From assembly GCF_001625655.1 (NCBI RefSeq), contig NZ_AUYB01000148.1, positions 30,958 to 94,957 on the forward strand: 64,000 nucleotides of DNA, given 5' to 3'. This DNA is from Pseudoalteromonas luteoviolacea DSM 6061 (lineage in GTDB: Bacteria > Pseudomonadota > Gammaproteobacteria > Enterobacterales > Alteromonadaceae). A program made the translations under genes and the position numbers. Of this stretch, positions 44,719 through 53,039 are shown in pieces (position 1 is the first letter of the stretch; each line of letters opens with the position of its first letter). The notes beneath the pieces were generated by a model. It did not search any database and was not told the DNA's origin. It worked only from the letters and a program-made list of their open reading frames with translations.

Positions 44719-45130
44719 AGGATATAAGCTTGAGTAAAAACTGGCTGTATACTATTACAACCCTTCTATTTAACCAAATAGATTAGAGCCAAATATACAT
44801 AAGTATTAAAATTTTAATTCAATTACCGTATGAGGTCCAAATCGCACTCCAACCATACTAAATAGGGTCACACTCCACTAGTTCAAAAATTACGATAAGA
44901 AAAGTTAGCGCTTACAAACCCGCACTATTTCAAGAGCCAAACACTTATGTTGGCCCAACTCGTTTTTGAGTGCTTCCTTAACTTTGAACGCATAATTTAA
45001 GTTAGGCACCTACAATTGCTTACATTAATACGCCATACCCGATGTCATACTTTAATCAAGTTGATTGTAAACGTAGCGAATAGCTTAAATGCAATACAAC
45101 AAGGATTGATAATTCATCGGAAATAAAACA
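44719..45130. other. Intergenic region upstream of the acyltransferase
   Basis: 412 bases between divergent genes. A small hairpin CTATTT/AAATAG lies at 44766. No gene is supported. Confidence 0.3.
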
Positions 45131-46327
45131 ATGCAATACAACCCTCGCTATTATTTTATTGATAATTTGCGCAGCATTGCCCTGTTACTTGGGGTGATAT
45201 TTCATGCGGCGCTTGCCTATGGTCCTTACTTCAAAAACATCTGGGTGAGTACAGACCCTAACACGCAAGTATTTTTTAGCTATCTTGCCAATTGGCTGCA
45301 CCTTTTTCGCATGCCACTGTTTTTTGTGATCGCTGGTTTTTGTAGTGCTCTTATCATGGCACGTAAAAGCAATCAGAATTTTATTAAGTTACGGCTAAAG
45401 CGTGTGCTGGTTCCATTCTTAGTTTTTTACCCTATTTTAGTTGTGCTCTTTCTAAGCATATTTTCTTGGAGTATTACTGTCGCCAATCCACTGCCTCCCT
45501 TAATAAGTCTGTTGAGTAACATTGAAAACCCACAGATTAGCACTATGCACCTATGGTTCTTATGGGTTTTAACTCAATTTTGCATTGTTCACTGGTGTTT
45601 ACATCATTTTTCTAAGGTCTATGAAACCCTGCTCAGCATTGGTAAAAGCCCACTCATGCTCAGTGTTTATCTAACCATAACCAGTTATGTCTTTTTGCTC
45701 GATCAGCCCGCCCCATTTCATGCACCAGACAAGCTCTATCCACAATTTTGGGCATGGGGATTCTATGGTGCTTTTTACTTCGCCGGAGCGGGTCTTTATA
45801 GCTATATAGACAAAATAAAGCTTGGGTTAGGCTCTGTGCTGTTTGTCGCTTGTCTCGCGCTTGTTTCTCTTTATGGCTATTTTGCGCTACTACCAAGCGC
45901 ACCAACACTGACAGATGTGGTGGAGGCAATTGAAAGAGGTTACTTTGAGCCATCCAATGAACAGCATAGCTTATTGGTCGCTGTGCAAGCCATCGCAGTA
46001 GTGAGCTGGACCCTACTGGCTTTACAGCTTGGCTTTTTCTATCTCAATAAAGAGAATAAAGTGAGTCGCTATATCTCTGAATCATCATACTGGATATATT
46101 TGATACACGTGCCACTGTTGCTTTGTATTCAGTTGCCATTGACCAACGTCGACTTGCCAGCACTGGCTAAATTTATCATCAGCGTTCTGGTGACTATGCT
46201 GCTCTCTTTATTCACCTATCACTTTGTTGTGAGAAACAAGTTTATTGGCCATTTGTTAAATGGGAAAAAGCAGAAACAAAAGCAACCCGATAGCGCCAAG
46301 GAGCCAAAAAGAGAGGTATTAGAGTAG
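45131..46327 (+). CDS. Acyltransferase 3 family membrane protein
   Basis: 398 residues with about ten helices. N-terminal YYFIDNLRSIALLLGVIFHAAL holds the family Arg and His, followed by HLFRMPLFFVIAGFCSALI and RLKRVLVPFLVFYP, as in OpgC/MdoC-like enzymes that move acyl or succinyl groups onto periplasmic glycans. A basic tail (KKQKQKQ) follows the last helix. Substrate unknown. Confidence 0.85.
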   Translation: MQYNPRYYFIDNLRSIALLLGVIFHAALAYGPYFKNIWVSTDPNTQVFFSYLANWLHLFRMPLFFVIAGFCSALIMARKSNQNFIKLRLKRVLVPFLVFYPILVVLFLSIFSWSITVANPLPPLISLLSNIENPQISTMHLWFLWVLTQFCIVHWCLHHFSKVYETLLSIGKSPLMLSVYLTITSYVFLLDQPAPFHAPDKLYPQFWAWGFYGAFYFAGAGLYSYIDKIKLGLGSVLFVACLALVSLYGYFALLPSAPTLTDVVEAIERGYFEPSNEQHSLLVAVQAIAVVSWTLLALQLGFFYLNKENKVSRYISESSYWIYLIHVPLLLCIQLPLTNVDLPALAKFIISVLVTMLLSLFTYHFVVRNKFIGHLLNGKKQKQKQPDSAKEPKREVLE

Positions 46328-46331
46328 ATTC

Positions 46332-46351
46332 AGGGGTCAGAGCTGACCCCT
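46332..46351. terminator. Compact hairpin between convergent genes
   Basis: AGGGGTCAG and CTGACCCCT with a two-base centre, followed by TTTG. The arm includes the GGGGTCAGAG word found in the REP elements at 56-63 kb. Confidence 0.6.
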
Positions 46352-46364
46352 TTGTTCAAAACAG

Positions 46365-47744
46365 TTAAGACTGTGCAACTGATTCCGTAGGCGCCGCAGC
46401 TTGTGCTTTGTCACCTAAAAGGCGATGGGTTATGGTGCCTGCAGTCATTGAACCTGATACATTCAACGCTGTACGCGCCATATCAATCAGCGGCTCGATT
46501 GAAATCAAAAGTGCCGCAATGGTGACTGGTAACCCCATTGCAGGTAGCACGATCAATGCTGCAAATGTTGCGCCGCCGCCCACACCGGCGATACCGAACG
46601 AACTGATGGCAACAATCGCGACTAGTGACATAATGAAAGAGATGTCCATAGGGTTAATACCCACACTCGGTGCCACCATAATCGCCAACATCGCAGGGTA
46701 AATACCCGCGCACCCATTTTGGCCAATCGTCGCGCCAAATGACGCAGATAAGTTTGCAATCGCAGGAGGAACGTTAAGCTTATTGATTTGCGTATCTACA
46801 TTCAATGGAATAGTCGCTGCGCTACTACGCGAAGTAAATGCAAATGTCAGTACTGGCCAAATCTTTTGGAAAAACTGTTTTGGGCTTACCCCAACCAGCC
46901 CAACTAGCAGACCATGTACGATAAACATCAAGAAAATCGCCAAATAAGAAGCCACAATAAAGCCCAATAAATTGGTGATATCAGCCAAACTCGAGGTTGC
47001 AACCACCTTTGCCATCAAGGCTGCAACGCCATATGGCGTGAGAGAAATCACCATTTTCACCAATCGCATGACGACTGCTTGAAGCGTTTCAACAAATGTA
47101 CGGATAGGCGCTTCTAACTCTTCACGCTCATTCATTACTTTACGCGCAGCAACGCCAGTTAAGATACCAAATATCACTACTGCGATAATCGAAGTTGAGC
47201 GTTCCCATGCTAAGTCTTGAAAGATATTCGTTGGAATAAAACTCACCAACATTTGAGGAATGGATAAATCACTTACCGTCTCGCTACGCGACTCCAACAC
47301 CGCGATACGAGACGTTTCACGGGCACCTTCGGTCAAGCCTTCCGCACTCAAGCCAAACAATTGTGTGATAAAAATACCAATCAAAGCTGCAATCATGGTC
47401 GTCACCACCAGCACAGAGATTGTCACACCACTGATTTTCCCAAGCGCTCCCGACTTATCGAGCTTAACCACTGCGGCAATCATGGAAACCAATACCAGTG
47501 GCATAATAATCATCTTAAGCAGACTTACATAACCACTGCCGACCACATTCGTCCAGTTTAAGGTCTCGGCTATCGCTTGATGGCCCTCACCAAGTAAAAA
47601 CTGCAACGCAAAACCAAATACACTGCCCAGAGAGAGGCCAATAAGCACGAGCCGAGAAAGCGTTGCGCCTTTTTTCTGAGATTGAAACAAAACAATGAGA
47701 ATCGCGGTAAAAACGGCAAGGCTCACCATCGCAATGAAGGACAT
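46365..47744 (-). CDS. tcyP: L-cystine:cation symporter, TcyP/YdjN type
   Basis: 459 residues, DAACS family. Marks are SLLKMIIMPLVLVSMIAAVVKL, the serine-rich loop FTSRSSAATIPLNV and FGATIGQNGCAGIYPAMLAI. It imports cystine with sodium or protons. Ends opposite the acyltransferase gene. Confidence 0.87.
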   Translation of the reverse strand: MSFIAMVSLAVFTAILIVLFQSQKKGATLSRLVLIGLSLGSVFGFALQFLLGEGHQAIAETLNWTNVVGSGYVSLLKMIIMPLVLVSMIAAVVKLDKSGALGKISGVTISVLVVTTMIAALIGIFITQLFGLSAEGLTEGARETSRIAVLESRSETVSDLSIPQMLVSFIPTNIFQDLAWERSTSIIAVVIFGILTGVAARKVMNEREELEAPIRTFVETLQAVVMRLVKMVISLTPYGVAALMAKVVATSSLADITNLLGFIVASYLAIFLMFIVHGLLVGLVGVSPKQFFQKIWPVLTFAFTSRSSAATIPLNVDTQINKLNVPPAIANLSASFGATIGQNGCAGIYPAMLAIMVAPSVGINPMDISFIMSLVAIVAISSFGIAGVGGGATFAALIVLPAMGLPVTIAALLISIEPLIDMARTALNVSGSMTAGTITHRLLGDKAQAAAPTESVAQS

Positions 47745-48027
47745 AAATTTACCTTTAACTGACTATATGGGAGAAAATCTAACTACGAAGATAATTCGAA
47801 CTTTTATCTAGCGTGCACAGTAATAAATTATTGCCCAATGGAAAAGAATGATTGGGAATGAGATATATTCTAGAGTTATTGAACTGATGATTTATTGGCT
47901 AATAAGGGTATATCAAACGCATTGAATAAAGTTCATGACATCAATGATTCGAGTTGCTGGTGAACAATGGGCTTGGGTATACTCTACCAACTTTGCTGGA
48001 TGTATCGCTTTAAATTCGGAGCTCATC

Positions 48028-48336
48028 ATGAAAAAACTCTCAAAAGTACAAGAAAAACAACAAGCACTTGTACTTGCCGTCGCAGACAAACTAGAAGCTC
48101 AGGCACGCGAAGAAATTCCCGGCATGTTGCAATGCTGGTTTGATATGGAATTTCATCTATTTCCAAGCTCTTTACTGTTGTGCTTTCAATTTGAAAACGA
48201 ACAAACATTAGAAGCAGCTAAACCAGACCTCCTAAAATGGCAAAAACGTCTAAGTGCTGCCATGGTCAAAAAAGGGGTGATCTTAAAAGATATGCGTAAG
48301 CACTTGGTCTTTACCATGAATGGTCCAGAGGACTGA
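48028..48336 (+). CDS. Small cytoplasmic protein of unknown function
   Basis: 102 residues; helical, charged (KKLSKVQEKQQALVLAVADKLEAQ) with a strand-rich middle (FHLFPSSLLLCFQFE). ATG at 48028 follows GGAGCTCATC; a frame to 47935 lacks a ribosome site. No family recognised. Confidence 0.65.
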   Translation: MKKLSKVQEKQQALVLAVADKLEAQAREEIPGMLQCWFDMEFHLFPSSLLLCFQFENEQTLEAAKPDLLKWQKRLSAAMVKKGVILKDMRKHLVFTMNGPED

Positions 48337-48346
48337 ATCCAGTGAC

Positions 48347-48371
48347 TGGCCACATAGTTTTTTTGTGGCCA
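48347..48371 (+). terminator. Hairpin after small gene
   Basis: TGGCCACA and TGTGGCCA around a T-rich loop, ten bases after the stop. Confidence 0.5.
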
Positions 48372-48429
48372 CGCCCATTTTAAAAAATTTTACTCTACAC
48401 TAACTCTCACCATCTTCCCTGTAAAACAC

Positions 48430-48563
48430 CCCTTTTGCTATTTGATAAAGCCCGTAGGCTTGGCTTAATCAAATAGGCTCATAGACTATGTAGTCAGTCC
48501 CAGTGCACTGTTTTCATAGAGTGATATGCCATGAAACCCCCCAGCAATAGCTGGGGGTTTCTT
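48430..48563 (+). ncRNA. Candidate structured small RNA
   Basis: A nested stem at 48438-48476 (CTATTTGAT pairs with ATCAAATAG; inside it AAGCC pairs with GGCTT) is followed by GACTA-TG-TAGTC and ends in a strong hairpin at 48533-48560 (AAACCCCC, CAGC, loop AATA, GCTG, GGGG, TTT). No ORF covers it. A stem-loop body plus an intrinsic terminator is the shape of a regulatory RNA. The terminator could instead serve the convergent BNR-4 gene. Confidence 0.35.
48534..48561. terminator. Strong GC hairpin
   Basis: AAACCCCC-CAGC pairs with GCTG-GGGG-TTT (one bulged C) around loop AATA, with T-rich sequence on the plus side. Confidence 0.7.
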
Positions 48564-48589
48564 AAGATTTACATAAAAGTAATGCTTGA

Positions 48590-50404
48590 TTACAGATCTC
48601 TGTGTGGATCACATAGTAATTGTGGGTTAGCCTCTGTCGCCACGAAGCCATTGACTACCTGATTGTCAGAAAAACTGTGTGGTAACATTCTAATTTGGTT
48701 ATGCTTTACCATGATAATTGGGCTTGCAGATGACTCACTTGAATACTGATATGGGTTCCCTGCTGCACTGATACCTATTAAACCAGTTTTACCGGTATTA
48801 CCGTGAATTGGACGTACATAGTTAAAATCACACATTCTTTTTAAGTATTCCGCAGGCGTCCTGTAGTCAGAAGCATATCGAGACGGCGTCAAATAGTTAA
48901 CCGCATATTGCTGGTTCCATCCACTGGCAGTAAAAGTTTTAGCAATTGCACCTCCACCGAGCGCATTATTGTGCGCTTCAGGCGTACCAGGGAAATACAC
49001 ATCGTAAGTATTGCTGCCATCAGAGATAAGGGCACCCGATGAATAGTTATTATCAACATCATTAGAGATGCGCGCTTGTGACCAGTTTGCGCCATCGTAA
49101 AACGCTTTGGCCAAATAGTGATCTGCTGTGGTACTTGGCACATAACCGTTATTGCCAACAACACCAACGTACAAAATCATCGGTTTTTTGGCATTGCCAG
49201 ACCCAGAGAAGTTAATGTCTTTTACGTAAATACGACGACCAATCGATTGGCCATTGTGGTAATACTCACGCACAGCCACTTGATCCAACGATGCAGATGT
49301 CAACATAGGAAGTGTAACCGCTTGATTGCTGGCATTCTTCCATGATTTTCCGCCATCATTTGAATGCATGTAATACAAGTTTGTTCTGTGATCGACCGAA
49401 TTATTAAGGTGGACATTAAACGCCATGACAATGTCATCCCCCTTGGCGTTTGCAATTGAGTAATGGCCTTTGAAGCCAGCCACCCTAACCACGTTTTCGA
49501 GCTTGGCTTTTCTGCCATCAACATTCAACTTGGCCGTAAAAATATTACGTTTGCCACAGTCAGGCGTGCCACAATAAACCGTGTAAATTAGCCGGAAGTA
49601 ACCACCGTCACTGTTGACCCAAAATAATTTAGGATAAGCAATTCCCGCTCTGCCAAATCGGCTATCAAATGATGTGTAATCATAATTATCTGGCGTTATA
49701 TCTGAAAATGAATCAATTGAACCTGGGGTCGTACTTTTATATAAAAACGCTCCTCGAGATTGACCTCTGCCCGCAATCAATACATACACATAACCATTGT
49801 CATCAATATTTACTACTGCGTTGTCATGAGGGTCATCTGTGTACTTGGCATGTACTAATACAGGTTTAGACACCTTATCCGTACTGGGGTCGTACTTAGC
49901 TACATAAATACCTAATGCACGCGATTTACCTCGAGAGTCAAGAAACTTGGTTGGTGTTGTTGTCTGCCCCTGACCCGAAGTAGAAGCATAGGTCGATGTG
50001 CCATCCAGCAACACTGGACCTGAATAAGTGAAATACACCAGACCATTACTATGTTTTACCGCAACAGGGTAATGCTTGGTGGTGTATGTACTTAAATTAC
50101 CAGAGTACTTAGGCACAGAATCATTGACCCCATCACCATTCACATCTGCTGAAAATAGCTGATTCAAACCAAATGTATCACCATTGAAATGATTTACTTT
50201 TTTGAATTGAGTGACAGAGGCGTTACCTAAACTACTGCATGTTTGTTTAGGGTAAAGACACCGACCATCCGCTTTTTTAAAGTACTTATATACATTAAAT
50301 TGATCGTCCCAAGGGGACACCTCTGCCGCTGAAACCCCAAACGACATGGACAAGCCCATTAAAACACTTGAAAAACCAACTAGATTAATACCTTTAATTA
50401 ACAT
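48590..50404 (-). CDS. Secreted BNR-4 beta-propeller protein, possible ulvan lyase-like
   Basis: 604 residues with signal ending SFGVSAAEV. Repeated propeller strands are visible, with conserved HYPVAVKHSNGLVYFTYSG, DDPHDNAVVNIDDNGYVYVL and YYMHSNDGGKSWKNA. This is the BNR-4 group that includes the PL24/PL25 ulvan lyases of Alteromonas and Pseudoalteromonas. A polysaccharide-lyase role fits a marine host but no sulphatase, SusD-like or other carbohydrate gene is adjacent. Cysteine pairs (CLYPKQTC, CGTPDC) suggest disulphides. Confidence 0.65.
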   Translation of the reverse strand: MLIKGINLVGFSSVLMGLSMSFGVSAAEVSPWDDQFNVYKYFKKADGRCLYPKQTCSSLGNASVTQFKKVNHFNGDTFGLNQLFSADVNGDGVNDSVPKYSGNLSTYTTKHYPVAVKHSNGLVYFTYSGPVLLDGTSTYASTSGQGQTTTPTKFLDSRGKSRALGIYVAKYDPSTDKVSKPVLVHAKYTDDPHDNAVVNIDDNGYVYVLIAGRGQSRGAFLYKSTTPGSIDSFSDITPDNYDYTSFDSRFGRAGIAYPKLFWVNSDGGYFRLIYTVYCGTPDCGKRNIFTAKLNVDGRKAKLENVVRVAGFKGHYSIANAKGDDIVMAFNVHLNNSVDHRTNLYYMHSNDGGKSWKNASNQAVTLPMLTSASLDQVAVREYYHNGQSIGRRIYVKDINFSGSGNAKKPMILYVGVVGNNGYVPSTTADHYLAKAFYDGANWSQARISNDVDNNYSSGALISDGSNTYDVYFPGTPEAHNNALGGGAIAKTFTASGWNQQYAVNYLTPSRYASDYRTPAEYLKRMCDFNYVRPIHGNTGKTGLIGISAAGNPYQYSSESSASPIIMVKHNQIRMLPHSFSDNQVVNGFVATEANPQLLCDPHRDL

Positions 50405-51068
50405 AAAATTTCCTTTTAAATTTAAATAAAACAGCCTATTAAGTAAAATATGGTGTCATTCCAATACCATAAACTCTCAGGCACTCCTCCAAATTTACTG
50501 TGCTAGCACACAATAACCACAGAGACTTAAAACAGTATCTAACAACTCTCATGGCAATAACCTAAAGGGCTTTGTTTAAAAAGTCGTGACATTTTCATCA
50601 CTCAAAGTATATTTCATCTCTTTTTCGTATATTTTATACGCGAGTTTAAGAAAGCGAATTATGGTAATTTCGAGAGTAATTGCACATAAGTTAACACTGG
50701 CAATTTAGTGAGAAAAACAGGATTAAAAGATACAAAGCGATAAACTTTGATAACTAGATACGCTTTTGATAAAGCTGGGGTTATTGTAAACGAGAGGGTT
50801 ACACAGAAGAAAAGCGTGTAGTGCTAACAGTGAACTGGCTCACTCTAAAAGCGAACATGCAGATAACTATCAACAGGCAATGTAATGTAAGTTGCGCCCC
50901 GCTGCAAAAACTATAAAAGGAGAAACGAATAGAGGAAAAAACCTATCACTATCATTCTCTACAAATGAAAAACAAATAACATGGCTCTCTACGCGCAATC
51001 AGTACATTGGGTAAAACAGCAAATAATAGCAACCCAACACACTGATCTCTTTGCATTATCGGCGTATA
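50405..51068. other. Intergenic region between BNR-4 and chemoreceptor genes
   Basis: 664 AT-rich bases. It contains a 12-base palindrome TGTGCTAGCACA at 50499-50510, about 95 bases before the BNR-4 start, which may be a regulator site. No gene is supported. Confidence 0.35.
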
Positions 51069-52706
51069 TCAAGCCAGCTTAAACCGATTGATCATCTTCA
51101 TCATGTTATCAGAAACCTGACTTAACTCTTCACTGGCAGTTGCCATTAAAGTTGACTCATTTGCCAATGATGATGAGCCATCATTCAGATTTGCCACATT
51201 TTGATTAATGCCATTCACTGTCATGGTTTGCTGCTCGGTCGCTGCTGATATCTGTTGATTCATCCCTTGAATAGCATGCACCTCTTGTGCAATTTCATTT
51301 AAAGCATCTCCAGCAGAAGATGATATTTCAGAGGTATTAGAGGCTTTCTCTGCTCCTTTGCTCATGACCTCTACGGCCTGCTCAGCCCCAACTTGTAATT
51401 TCTCAATGATAGTTTGAATTTCTATAGTTGACTCTTGAGTGCGCAGTGACAACGTGCGCACTTCATCGGCAACCACAGCAAAACCTCGCCCTGCTTCTCC
51501 TGCACGAGCAGCTTCAATTGCTGCGTTTAATGCCAGCAAATTGGTTTGCTCTGCAATGCCACGGATCACCTCAAGCACTGTATCCACATTTCGACTATCC
51601 GCAGCCAATCGCGCAATCACCTCACTTGCCTCACCAATATCTTGTGCTAGTAATTGAGACTTTTGGATATTGCACTCTATGATTTCCAAACTTTGCTCTG
51701 TTTGTTTAGCTGCTTTGACGCTAAATTCCGAAGCGTCTACCGTGCGCCCAGAGACTTCGGTCACTGCGCTGAGCATTTCATTCATCGCACCTGCGAGCTG
51801 CTCCGTGTCGTTTCTTTGTTGATTCAAATTCATATCTACGCTTGATACAGAAGACGACAGCCGATTGGCTGAGTCTGAAAGCTGTGTTCCAGCTGCGCTA
51901 ACACTGAGCATAATGTTTTGAATCGACCCCACAAAGCGGTTGAAGTACTGAGCCAAATCAATTAACTCTTTACTGCCTTCTTCTTTCAGGCGCTGAGTTA
52001 AATCCCCTTCCCCGCTGGCTAAGTCTCGCATCGCTGATACGGTATTTTTAATTGGTTTGGTAATACTTCTAATGAAATAAATGACCAAAGTAGATAGTAC
52101 CGCAAGCACCATCACCACATTCATCAATGATATCATCTGCGATTGCTCAATATCTTTTTCTAGTGCCGTGATATTAATGCCAGTGCCAATCATCCAATCC
52201 CAAGGGTGAAAGTAGTCTGCATAACTTGTTTTAGGCGTCAGTTCAGTTGCATCCGGAGACGTTTTCCATAAGTACTCCACAAACCCGCCGCCACTTTTTC
52301 CTGTTGCATAAAGCTCTTCAACAAACAGCTTACCGTTACCATCTTTGAGCGGCAGAATGTTGGTACCCAAGAGGTGCTTTAACCCTGACGCCAACTGGAT
52401 ACCATTTTTATCAGAGACAAAAATATAGTTGCCGTTATCAAAGCGCATTGCCGAAATAGACACAAGTGCCAAGCGCTTAGCTTCCTCTTCGCTAAGTGCC
52501 CCACTGGCACTTTGCTCATAATAATGATTGATAACTCCGAGCGCACTTTCAATGATAAGCTGCACACCATACTCATAATTAGCACGCATATGCTTATTGG
52601 TGTTGTGCGCATCAAGCAATGAATTTGCGAATAACCCCACAGCAAACAACACCACTATCATCCATGCTCGCGCGCTTATCGGTGCATTATGAAAAGAAAA
52701 GTTCAT
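51069..52706 (-). CDS. Methyl-accepting chemotaxis protein with Cache sensor
   Basis: 545 residues: membrane helix (about 14-30), periplasmic single-Cache domain (FDNGNYIFVSDKNGIQLASG, DYFHPWDWMIGTGINI), second helix near 200, HAMP, and a cytoplasmic signalling hairpin with EQTNLLALNAAIEAARAGEA and GRGFAVVADEVRTLS. It senses a small ligand and signals through CheA/CheW. It is the last gene of an operon with a small protein and an NHL propeller protein. Confidence 0.9.
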   Translation of the reverse strand: MNFSFHNAPISARAWMIVVLFAVGLFANSLLDAHNTNKHMRANYEYGVQLIIESALGVINHYYEQSASGALSEEEAKRLALVSISAMRFDNGNYIFVSDKNGIQLASGLKHLLGTNILPLKDGNGKLFVEELYATGKSGGGFVEYLWKTSPDATELTPKTSYADYFHPWDWMIGTGINITALEKDIEQSQMISLMNVVMVLAVLSTLVIYFIRSITKPIKNTVSAMRDLASGEGDLTQRLKEEGSKELIDLAQYFNRFVGSIQNIMLSVSAAGTQLSDSANRLSSSVSSVDMNLNQQRNDTEQLAGAMNEMLSAVTEVSGRTVDASEFSVKAAKQTEQSLEIIECNIQKSQLLAQDIGEASEVIARLAADSRNVDTVLEVIRGIAEQTNLLALNAAIEAARAGEAGRGFAVVADEVRTLSLRTQESTIEIQTIIEKLQVGAEQAVEVMSKGAEKASNTSEISSSAGDALNEIAQEVHAIQGMNQQISAATEQQTMTVNGINQNVANLNDGSSSLANESTLMATASEELSQVSDNMMKMINRFKLA

Positions 52707-52718
52707 AGAGCCTCCTAG

Positions 52719-52964
52719 CTACTCGTGCGGATCTGTCACTTTTTGAGATGAAAAGCAGGATTCATGACTGGTGTAGAGACGACGTAACGCATCTCTACAA
52801 GTGTCCTGATCCTTGCTATTTTTTTCAACATGCCGAATCACTTCCTGAAATTGCTGCATCAATTGCTGGGAGTGCGCTTCTGACTTTTGACAAACTCCCT
52901 TTTCTTGCTGTGACTTGCGATGCAGTAGTTTTTTCCCCTGCGCTCGCTTAAATACACTTTCCAT
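52719..52964 (-). CDS. Small helical protein (81 aa)
   Basis: A basic N-terminus (ESVFKRAQGKKLLHRKSQQ) and a helical remainder (QQLMQQFQEVIRHVEKNSK) with three cysteines. GGGGGAG precedes the ATG at 52964. It lies 12 bases before the chemoreceptor gene. No family recognised; it may be an adaptor between the neighbours (inference). Confidence 0.6.
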   Translation of the reverse strand: MESVFKRAQGKKLLHRKSQQEKGVCQKSEAHSQQLMQQFQEVIRHVEKNSKDQDTCRDALRRLYTSHESCFSSQKVTDPHE

Positions 52965-53039
52965 AACTCCCCCTAGCCTTGCCTGTACACACCGAGACTG
53001 CACGGTTTATACCCATTTGCAGCACGTGCACAGTCCTTG

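Noticed and set aside
46332..46351. REP element between acyltransferase and tcyP
   Set aside because: It shares GGGGTCAGAG but lacks the AATCAATG arms and pairs as a simple hairpin, so I call it a terminator.
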